DNA from: UBA1189 sp964570685
GTDB taxonomy: Bacteria > Bacteroidota > Bacteroidia > Bacteroidales > Bacteroidaceae
Direction: 5' to 3'
NCBI GenBank assembly: GCA_964570685.1
Contig: CAZMZC010000088.1
Location: forward strand, 1 to 8,931
DNA length: 8,931 nt
In this document: in pieces, positions 1-4,981 of the stretch
Position numbering within the stretch: the first letter of the stretch is position 1
Layout: each line of letters starts with the position of its first letter
Program-made: the position numbers and the translations under genes
The notes under the pieces: generated by a model
Database searches by the model: none
What the model was told of the DNA's origin: nothing
Seen by the model: the letters and a program-made list of their open reading frames with translations, nothing else

Positions 1-192
1 GGCTTGGCTCTGCTCTCACTCTCTTTGCCATTATAAAACTCTGTTTTAAGATGGCTCGTTCGCTCGGCAGAGCACAAGTTGGCTTGGCTCTGCTCTCACT
101 CACTTCGCCATTATAAAACTCTGTTTTAAGATGGCTCGTTCGCTCGGCAGAGCACAAGCAGGCTTGGCTCTGCTCTCACTCACTTCGCCATT
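1..192. repeat. 80-bp tandem repeat, two full units plus a partial third
   Basis: Units start at 1, 81 and 161, so the period is exactly 80 bp. The third unit stops matching at about 192. The units differ at only a few bases, for example CTCTTTGCC versus CACTTCGCC near 21-29 and 101-109. At each junction GCAGAGC-A-CAAG pairs with CTTGGCTCTGC, giving hairpins at 67-93 and 147-173. Read on the minus strand it gives short repeated peptide-like frames, but no promoter or start context supports a gene. The array begins at base 1, so it may continue upstream. It has no CRISPR-like spacers. Its function is unknown. Confidence 0.9.
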
Positions 193-265
193 GCCAGGGG
201 GTAAACGCAAATCATTATATGGCGATATGCGCTGATAATCAGCGGTGAAATGGCGCAGTGAGGGC

Positions 266-304
266 GTTTCTGCCAAGGGGTAGGGGATACCCCTTGGCAG
301 AAAC
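266..304. repeat. Perfect 17-bp inverted repeat (strong hairpin)
   Basis: GTTTCTGCCAAGGGGTA at 266-282 is the exact reverse complement of 288-304, with a 5-nt loop GGGGA. RNA from either strand would fold into a very stable hairpin. There is no T-run directly after either arm, so it is not a classic terminator, and no gene is close on either side. It is probably a palindromic intergenic repeat of the kind common in Bacteroidales. Confidence 0.85.
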
Positions 305-313
305 ATTTACCCA

Positions 314-358
314 CACACACCACGGCGCTATCGAAGGCAATGAGCAGGATGGACGGGG
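314..358. repeat. Dispersed repeat, copy A
   Basis: This 45-bp stretch matches 1821-1865 at 43 of 45 positions, and its core GCGCTATCGAAGGCAATGA recurs in weaker form at 3209-3245. It lies upstream of the first ATPase gene, and the other two copies follow each ATPase gene. After the shared part a G7 run replaces the G4 of copy B. A minus-strand reading frame keeps a similar peptide in the copies, but no gene can be supported. Confidence 0.85.
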
Positions 359-546
359 GGGATGCCTGTCGCGTGCTGCGACTTGAACAATCTGGTATAA
401 TAAGAGGGAGACATGCTTGTGTGTAGGTTGGCGACAACGAAAACCTTTTGGGGATAGAGGGAAGGAGGGGACCTTGTGGGAATGGAAAACGATGATGATA
501 TTGATGGAAACCAATCGGTTAAGTCACTTGATTGTTGAGGCTATGT
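359..546. other. Non-coding stretch upstream of the first ATPase gene
   Basis: Part of the 639-bp gene-free left end. It holds a small hairpin GTCGC-GTGCT-GCGAC at 368-382, a TATAAT-like string near 397 without Bacteroidetes promoter context, and a short GATGATGATATTGATGG run near 490. No reading frame here has a credible start, promoter or family resemblance. Confidence 0.6.
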
Positions 547-606
547 AAAACTGCTGTTTTTTTTAGGCAGTTTCTGTGCAAAACTGCTGTTTTTTTTAGG
601 CGGTTT
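547..606 (+). repeat. Two 27-bp direct repeats, each a hairpin with a T8 tract
   Basis: Copies at 547-573 and 580-606 have a 33-bp period and differ at one base (GGCAG versus GGCGG). Each contains AAACTGC, then TG, an eight-T run and AG, then GC(A/G)GTTT, so each can fold into a 7-bp stem with a T-rich loop. The second copy overlaps the presumed promoter of the first ATPase gene, with its T8 (590-597) just upstream of the -7 box. The pair could act as a terminator, a regulatory hairpin or a slippage-prone spacer. None of these is shown. Confidence 0.8.
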
Positions 607-617
607 TGTTATATTTG
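587..617 (+). promoter_or_regulatory. Bacteroidetes-type promoter of the first ATPase gene
   Basis: TATATTTG at 610-617 matches the -7 consensus TAnnTTTG exactly. The -33 position, 20 bp upstream, reads CTG (587-589), not TTG, so the upstream box is weak. Transcription would start near 624, leaving a leader of about 16 nt before the ATG at 640. Confidence 0.65.
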
Positions 618-639
618 CACCATCAAATGAATTTATGAT

Positions 640-1812
640 ATGAGAACGCTTGTAGCAAAGTACCGAAACATCCTGAAAAACGTGGACACCAGTTATGTCC
701 GCAATATACATAATACCATCCCCTGGGATGACCGCTTGATAGCTATCTTAGGTGCCCGAGGGGTTGGGAAAACAACGCTTGTGTTGCAGCATATCAAGCT
801 CTATGAGGATATTGACACCACATTGTTTGTGTATGCCGATGACCTTTGGTTCTCTACCCACTCATTGGTGGCGCTTGCCGAGATGTTCTATACGAATGGC
901 GGCCGTGTGCTGTACATTGATGAGATACACAAGTACAGAAACTGGTCGCAAGAGATAAAGAACATCTACGACCAATACCCCGACTTGAAGGTGCGCTACA
1001 CAGGCTCCTCGATACTCGACCTGCAGAAGGGCAGTCATGACCTCAGCCGTCGTGTATTGGAGTTTCAGATGCATGGCCTCTCATTGAGGGAATACATTGC
1101 TCTCCATTATGGCGTTGAAATCCCCATCCACACCTTAGAGCAGGTAGTAGCCAATAAGATAGAGTTCCCCTACGCCGACTACCGTCCCGTGGCCCTCTTC
1201 AAGGAGTATCTTCGTCAAGGTTACTACCCTTACTTCAAGGAAGCTGGTTATGAACTGCGCCTGACGAAGACGATCAATGCTATCCTCGAGGTGGACATCC
1301 CGAGGTTTGCCGAACTCTCCATTTCTACATCCGATAAACTGAAGACATTGCTCTATATCATTGCCCAAAGCGTACCATTCAAACCCAACTACTCGAAGAT
1401 TGCCCGCGACCTCGACATGCACCGCAATGCCGTGGCCGACCTTATGGTATGGCTCGACAAGGCCGACCTCATCAACATCCTTCGCGACGATGTTGAGGGA
1501 TACAAACTTTTGGGTAAGATCAATAAAATCTACCTCAACAATCCCAACCTGGCTTATGTGCTATCCGATGAGGAGCCCAATATCGGTAACATCAGAGAGA
1601 CGATATTCCTTGCCTGGCTACGGGTCACCCATAAGGTGACTGCATCAAGCGCATCGGACTTCAAGGTGGGCAAATATACCTTCGAAGTGGGCGGAAGGAA
1701 GAAGGGGCAGCATCAGATCAAAGATATCGAGCATGCCTATGTGGTCAAAGATGATATCGAGTATGGCCACTTGAATGAGGTGCCGCTATGGGCCTTCGGT
1801 TTGTTGTACTAA
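640..1812 (+). CDS. AAA+ ATPase, AAA_14/DUF4143 type (first of two)
   Basis: A 390-residue predicted cytoplasmic ATPase. The Walker A motif GARGVGKT is at residues 38-45, Walker B VLYIDEIH at 90-97 (D94, E95), and a sensor-1-like YTGSS at 120-124 is followed by DLSRRV (134-139). This order is typical of the AAA_14 domain. Residues 253-278 (KIARDLDMHRNAVADLMVWL) look like a winged-helix segment of the DUF4143 region. The C-terminal part has RETIF (319-323) and FEVGGRKKG (348-356) in place of the EVDFV of the second ATPase, so any nuclease-like site is altered. The start is supported by an exact -7 box 22 nt upstream; there is no Shine-Dalgarno, as usual here. The family is widespread in Bacteroidales, often with many paralogues, and its role is not established. 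No partner gene is evident other than the second ATPase. It has its own promoter and is flanked by dispersed repeats. Confidence 0.88.
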   Translation: MRTLVAKYRNILKNVDTSYVRNIHNTIPWDDRLIAILGARGVGKTTLVLQHIKLYEDIDTTLFVYADDLWFSTHSLVALAEMFYTNGGRVLYIDEIHKYRNWSQEIKNIYDQYPDLKVRYTGSSILDLQKGSHDLSRRVLEFQMHGLSLREYIALHYGVEIPIHTLEQVVANKIEFPYADYRPVALFKEYLRQGYYPYFKEAGYELRLTKTINAILEVDIPRFAELSISTSDKLKTLLYIIAQSVPFKPNYSKIARDLDMHRNAVADLMVWLDKADLINILRDDVEGYKLLGKINKIYLNNPNLAYVLSDEEPNIGNIRETIFLAWLRVTHKVTASSASDFKVGKYTFEVGGRKKGQHQIKDIEHAYVVKDDIEYGHLNEVPLWAFGLLY

Positions 1813-1820
1813 GTGGTAGC

Positions 1821-1865
1821 CACACACCACGGCGCTATCGAAGGCAATGAACAGGATGGCCGGGG
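1821..1865. repeat. Dispersed repeat, copy B
   Basis: It begins 8 bp after the stop codon of the first ATPase gene and matches copy A (314-358) at 43 of 45 positions. It then diverges into the A/T-rich promoter region of the second ATPase gene. No coding role is supported. Confidence 0.85.
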
Positions 1866-1888
1866 ATGCGTAATCTCCGTACTTTGTA

Positions 1889-1936
1889 CTTATAGTAACT
1901 AAAATCTACAAATAGAAGATTTTTGTTGCTTATAAG
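1889..1936. repeat. Imperfect inverted repeat overlapping the second ATPase promoter
   Basis: The left arm at 1889-1907 (CTTATAGTAACTAAAATCT) pairs with the right arm at 1917-1936 (AGATTTTTGTTGCTTATAAG), with two mismatches, one bulge and a 9-nt loop. The right arm contains the TTG taken as the -33 element. It could be a DNA site for a dimeric regulator or a hairpin ending upstream transcription. The stretch after the second arm is not a clean T-run. Confidence 0.65.
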
Positions 1937-1956
1937 AAACAAAATTTGTATTTTTG
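1926..1956 (+). promoter_or_regulatory. Bacteroidetes-type promoter of the second ATPase gene
   Basis: TTG at 1926-1928 is followed by a 20-bp spacer and then TATTTTTG at 1949-1956, an exact TAnnTTTG -7 box. Transcription would start near 1963, giving a leader of about 15 nt. The TTG at 1954-1956 lies inside the -7 box, so it cannot be the translation start even though it is in frame. Confidence 0.8.
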
Positions 1957-1977
1957 CACAAGATAAGACTTATAAGT

Positions 1978-3183
1978 ATGGATTTGATTACAAGGAAACT
2001 CTATGCAGACAAGTTGGATGCATGGGTCGGTAAGGGACAGATAATCGTACTCATCGGGCAGCGAAGAGTAGGTAAAAGCTATATCCTCAAGGATTTCTTG
2101 GAACGCCACAAGACCGATCCGGGAACTAATTTCATCTATATAAATAAGGAACGTAAGAAATTTGATGCTCTCAAAAACAATGAACAACTGAACGCATACA
2201 TCGACGAACATTGGGTGGAGGATGCACACAACTATATTCTCATTGATGAGGTTCAAGAAATCGAGGGTTGGGAAAAAAGCGTGAGAAGCTATCGCTTGGA
2301 AGATAATGCAGATGTCATCATTACAGGAAGCAATTCGAAGATGCTATCAAGCGAACTGAGCACTCTGATAGGTGGGCGATACCAGGAAATCTATGTGCAG
2401 TCACTCAGCTATCAGGAATTTATTCTCTTCCACGGTCTCGAGGATAGTGATGATGCCTTGTGGAAATATGTTAACTATGGAGGACTTCCTGGTTTGAAGC
2501 AGATAGGCCTGAATGATGAAGAACTTGTGTGGGACTATATCAAAGGGGTATACCATACGGTAATGTTAAAAGATATAGTAGAGCGCAACAGCATCCGCAA
2601 TGTGGCATTCCTTAACACGCTGCTACGCTACTTTGCAGATACCATAGGCAAATTGAGTTCACTAAACAATATCAGTAAGTTCATGAAGTCGCAAGGGCAA
2701 GATGTGTCCGTCAAGTCGATTGCCTCCTATTTGGGTTGCTTCAAAGAAGCCTACCTGCTCTCATCGGTAGAGAGATACGATATTCATGGCAAGAAGTTGT
2801 TGGAATCGAACGAGAAAATATATTTTGGAGACATTGGGTTGCGCAATTTGATTGCTGGTGGAGAGAGAGAGGGTGACATGGAGAAGGTATTGGAAAATAT
2901 CGTATATCAACAGCTACAGAGAATGGGCTACACGATAAGTGTAGGACAACTTAGAGCTGGCGAGGTAGATTTTGTGTGTACAAAATCTAACGAACGCCTA
3001 TACGTCCAGGTCGCTTACCTTATAGCATCTCCTGAGACGGAAGATAGAGAGTTTGGAAGTTTGGGCAACATCAAAGACAATTATCCCAAATATGTCATCT
3101 CGATGACTCCCCTTGTGAAACGGAGAGACCGGCAGGGTATCACCCATCTCGGATTGCGCGAGTTTCTTAAAAACGGATTCTGA
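1978..3183 (+). CDS. AAA+ ATPase, AAA_14/DUF4143 type (second of two)
   Basis: A 401-residue protein from the ATG at 1978. An in-frame TTG at 1954 is rejected because it is part of the promoter. Walker A GQRRVGKS is at residues 27-34, Walker B YILIDE at 86-91, sensor-1-like VIITGSNS at 113-120, and GGRY (R134) precedes the conserved SLSYQEF segment (142-148). The C-terminal half is DUF4143 with a restriction-endonuclease-like fold: E306 in VLENIVY, GEVDFV at 328-333 (E329, D331) and YVQVAY at 342-347, where the usual catalytic Lys position is not basic. The length and domain order are normal for the family. It resembles the first ATPase only in domain plan, not in obvious sequence, so this is not a recent duplication. 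The coding DNA looks more A+T-rich than the housekeeping genes to the right, consistent with separate acquisition. Cellular role unknown; promoter boxes suggest its own regulation. Confidence 0.9.
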   Translation: MDLITRKLYADKLDAWVGKGQIIVLIGQRRVGKSYILKDFLERHKTDPGTNFIYINKERKKFDALKNNEQLNAYIDEHWVEDAHNYILIDEVQEIEGWEKSVRSYRLEDNADVIITGSNSKMLSSELSTLIGGRYQEIYVQSLSYQEFILFHGLEDSDDALWKYVNYGGLPGLKQIGLNDEELVWDYIKGVYHTVMLKDIVERNSIRNVAFLNTLLRYFADTIGKLSSLNNISKFMKSQGQDVSVKSIASYLGCFKEAYLLSSVERYDIHGKKLLESNEKIYFGDIGLRNLIAGGEREGDMEKVLENIVYQQLQRMGYTISVGQLRAGEVDFVCTKSNERLYVQVAYLIASPETEDREFGSLGNIKDNYPKYVISMTPLVKRRDRQGITHLGLREFLKNGF

Positions 3184-3208
3184 TTAGTGATTGCTTGATG
3201 CTTACACT

Positions 3209-3245
3209 GCGCTACCGATGGCAATGAATGGGATTGCCGGGGATG
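3209..3245. repeat. Dispersed repeat, degenerate copy C
   Basis: The stretch starting GCGCTACCGATGGCAATGA matches copy B (1829-1865) at 32 of 37 positions, including the shared end GCCGGGGATG. It begins 25 bp after the stop codon of the second ATPase gene, a similar placement to copy B after the first. Confidence 0.75.
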
Positions 3246-3268
3246 TGTGCGTACCGAAAAGCCAAAAA

Positions 3269-3300
3269 CTGGGATGTGGCTCGTGTGGTGGGAGATTTGT
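3269..3300 (+). repeat. 32-bp direct repeat, first copy (partner at 3520-3551)
   Basis: CTGGGATGTGGCTCGTGTGG and the following bases match 3520-3551 at 26 or 27 of 32 positions, with the copies 251 bp apart. In one plus-strand frame both read W(D/N)VA(R/C)VV(G/S)DL. The similarity may reflect a duplicated coding fragment or a dispersed repeat. No transposase lies between the copies. Confidence 0.7.
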
Positions 3301-3405
3301 CCGTCACGGCGGATATGCCCTATCAGCCGTTGCCGAGTATAAGGGTCTGTGACCCGAAATAATTACAGGGATTAACTTCGTTTTCCTCCTTCTCGCTCGC
3401 TGATA

Positions 3406-3426
3406 GAATTCAAGCAAGCTTGATTC
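3406..3426. repeat. Short inverted repeat
   Basis: GAATTCAAG (3406-3414) pairs with CTTGATTC (3419-3426), with one bulged T and a CAAG loop. It sits between CTCGCTCG-like strings on both sides. No T-run follows, so it is not called a terminator. Confidence 0.55.
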
Positions 3427-3519
3427 TTGCTCGCTCATGCGTCGGTTGTCAAATCCCTACCTCTACACCCTCGAATTGAAGGGCAAAGCAACAGAAGAAC
3501 TGTAACGCCAAGCCGATAG

Positions 3520-3551
3520 CTGGAATGTGGCTTGTGTGGTGAGCGACTTGT
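3520..3551 (+). repeat. 32-bp direct repeat, second copy (partner at 3269-3300)
   Basis: CTGGAATGTGGCTTGTGTGG and the bases after it pair with the first copy. Here the shared frame reaches a TGA right after the repeat. This copy ends 20 bp before the aminotransferase terminator hairpin. Confidence 0.7.
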
Positions 3552-3554
3552 GAT

Positions 3555-3590
3555 GCTAGAAAAAGAAGAAGGTGTGTCGTGCGACACACC
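3555..3590 (-). terminator. Rho-independent terminator of the aminotransferase gene
   Basis: GGTGTGTCG (3571-3579) pairs with CGACACACC (3582-3590), an 8-9 bp GC-rich stem. On the minus strand it is followed by a T-rich tail (3555-3570, reading TTCTTCTTTTTC). It lies 30 bp beyond the stop codon of the gene at 3621-4814 and would end the minus-strand transcript. Confidence 0.85.
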
Positions 3591-3620
3591 CTCTATCCAT
3601 TTTATAAACTTACTGATGCT

Positions 3621-4814
3621 TTATACCAGCTTGGCCAATGCCTCCTTGATGCGGCGCATAGCCTCTACGATGTTCTCGTCGCTGGTGGCATAGCTCATGC
3701 GGATGCACTCGGGCGAGCCGAACGAGTCGCCGCCCACGCAAGCCACATGGCCCTCTTCGAGGAGGTACATAGCGAGGTCAGAGGCTGTCTCGATGACCTT
3801 GTCGCCGAACTTCTTGCCGAAGTAGGCGCTGCACTTGGGGAAGAGGTAGAAGGCTCCCTGCGGCTCGTTGACTTCGAAGCCGGGAATGTCGCGGCCAAGC
3901 CCGACGATGAGGTTGCGGCGACGCTCGAAAGCCTTGCGCATCTCCTCTACAGGCTCCTGAGTGCCACGGTAAGCGGCCTCGGCTGCCTTCTGTGATACGG
4001 AGCAGGGACCGCTGGTGTACTGGCCTTGCAGCTTGTTGCAAGCCTTGACAATCCATTCGGGACCGGCGATGAAACCGATGCGCCAGCCTGTCATGGCGTA
4101 AGCCTTGGATACGCCGTTGATGATGACTACGCGGTCGCGTACGCCAGCGAACTGAGCGATGCTCTCGTGACGGCCTACGTAGTTGATGTGCTCGTAAATC
4201 TCGTCGGCAATGACGTATACCTGCGGATGACGCTCGAGCACGGCTGCCAATGCGGCCAACTCATCGCGACTGTAAACGGAACCTGTTGGGTTGGAGGGCG
4301 AGCAGAGAATGAGCGCCTTGGTCTTGTCGGTGATGGTGGCCTCAAGCTGCTCGGCAGTAATCTTGAAATCTTGCTCGATGCCTGCAGCCACGATGACGGG
4401 AGTACCGTTGGCCATGAGCACCATCTCGGGATAGCTCACCCAGTAGGGAGCGGGTACGATGACCTCGTCGCCTTCGTTGACGAGTGCCATCACGACGTTG
4501 CATACCGATTGCTTGGCACCGTTGGAGCAGGAGATCTGATTGACGGTATACTCCAGATTGTTCTCGTTCTTCAGCTTGTCTACGATAGCCTGGCGCAATG
4601 CGGGATAGCCGGGTACGGGTGAATAGCGCGAGAAGTTGTCGTCGATAGCCTGCTTGGCTGCCTCCTTGATGTGGTCGGGGGTGTTGAAGTCGGGCTCGCC
4701 TACACTAAGGTTAATCACGTCAACGCCCTGTGCCTTGAGCTCGGCACTGCGCTGCGACATCGCCAGCGTGGCTGACGGAGAGAGTCGGTTGATAAGGTTG
4801 CTTGGTGTGTTCAT
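3621..4814 (-). CDS. aspC: Aspartate aminotransferase (class I PLP-dependent)
   Basis: A 397-residue cytoplasmic aminotransferase of the bacterial class I fold (subgroup Ib, like the Thermus enzyme). Expected reaction: L-aspartate plus 2-oxoglutarate to oxaloacetate plus glutamate. Visible active-site features are W125 in the APYWVSYP segment, N175 in SPSNPTG, D204 and Y207 in ADEIYEH, the Schiff-base lysine K237 in NGVSKAYAMTGWRIGF with R245, and substrate-carboxylate R371 in CIRMSYA. Length is normal and no motif is missing. The ATG at 4814 fits the family N-terminus (SxRxxxLxPSATLAM-like). The leader is A/T-rich without a Shine-Dalgarno. It follows ribBA by 134 bp on the same strand, and this gap is mostly an inverted-repeat element, so read-through from ribBA or a promoter inside the element must express it. 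It ends at a clear terminator. Other acceptors (tyrosine, phenylalanine, prephenate) cannot be excluded from sequence. Confidence 0.92.
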   Translation of the reverse strand: MNTPSNLINRLSPSATLAMSQRSAELKAQGVDVINLSVGEPDFNTPDHIKEAAKQAIDDNFSRYSPVPGYPALRQAIVDKLKNENNLEYTVNQISCSNGAKQSVCNVVMALVNEGDEVIVPAPYWVSYPEMVLMANGTPVIVAAGIEQDFKITAEQLEATITDKTKALILCSPSNPTGSVYSRDELAALAAVLERHPQVYVIADEIYEHINYVGRHESIAQFAGVRDRVVIINGVSKAYAMTGWRIGFIAGPEWIVKACNKLQGQYTSGPCSVSQKAAEAAYRGTQEPVEEMRKAFERRRNLIVGLGRDIPGFEVNEPQGAFYLFPKCSAYFGKKFGDKVIETASDLAMYLLEEGHVACVGGDSFGSPECIRMSYATSDENIVEAMRRIKEALAKLV

Positions 4815-4831
4815 AACTATGATTTATTTGA

Positions 4832-4981
4832 GGCCTCCCCTAACCCCTCCCAGGGAGGGGGATTCCTGTCGTCTTGAGGGGCAGATGGCCATTGTTGTTA
4901 TTATTTATTCCTTTGTCTATTTCACAAGTTACATTATATGGTGATATGTCACCCCTCCTTGGGAGGGGTAGGGGGGAGGCC
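4832..4981. repeat. 150-bp element with GC-rich terminal inverted repeats between ribBA and aspC
   Basis: The left arm (4832-4860, starting GGCCTCCCC) and the right arm (4952-4981, read from the other strand) are about 29-30 bp long and nearly complementary. They differ by a few bases and small indels. Each arm is itself a palindrome of the type CCCCTCCC-A-GGGAGGGG. The roughly 90-bp core is A/T-rich and codes for nothing evident. It resembles a MITE-like or palindromic intergenic repeat. The right arm lies inside the end of ribBA and supplies its last codons, and the stop codon lies at its inner edge. The left arm begins 18 bp upstream of the aspC start. Confidence 0.75.

Larger units (their letters stand above)
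1888..1977. promoter_or_regulatory. Three CTTATAAG-like boxes at 40-bp intervals, possible operators
   Basis: CTTATAG starts at 1889, and CTTATAAG starts at 1929 and at 1969, so the two intervals are both exactly 40 bp. The third sits in the 10-bp palindrome ACTTATAAGT that directly abuts the ATG at 1978. The second lies just after the -33 element, and the third is in the presumed leader. Repeated palindromic boxes in helical phase across a promoter resemble operator sites for a regulator. The regulator is unknown and the function is inferred. Confidence 0.5.
3246..3554. other. Gene-poor stretch with degenerate repeats and short ORF remnants
   Basis: It contains a direct-repeat pair (3269-3300 and 3520-3551), a small hairpin GGGTC-TGT-GACCC at 3343-3355 and a hairpin at 3406-3426. 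It also has two short open frames. One of 39 codons (3243-3362) starts MCAYRKAKNWDVARVVGD, and one of 22 codons (3437-3505) ends in ELKGKATEEL. Neither has a promoter or a length that supports a real gene. They may be decayed coding fragments or peptide frames carried by repeats. Confidence 0.55.

Noticed and set aside
1..192. Possible CRISPR array
   Set aside because: The 80-bp unit is repeated head to tail with no variable spacers, and there are no cas genes.
392..402. TATAAT-like promoter
   Set aside because: Bacteroidetes primary sigma factors use TTG/TAnnTTTG; no such elements or gene follow here.
100..514. Minus-strand open frames of 68-91 codons in the left repeat region
   Set aside because: They run through tandem and palindromic repeats, differ by frame and lack promoters and recognisable domains.
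640..3183. Toxin-antitoxin or defence operon made of the two ATPases
   Set aside because: Each gene has its own promoter, they differ in sequence, no small partner or known defence effector is nearby, and this ATPase family is widespread without a proven defence role.
3437..3505. Short frame ending NPYLYTLELKGKATEEL, vaguely like a glycosidase sandwich domain
   Set aside because: Only 22 codons from its ATG; the resemblance is too short to support a gene or a named remnant.
4026..4622. Long plus-strand open frame inside aspC
   Set aside because: It is antisense to a complete aminotransferase with all motifs, has no family resemblance, and follows from GC-biased codon positions.
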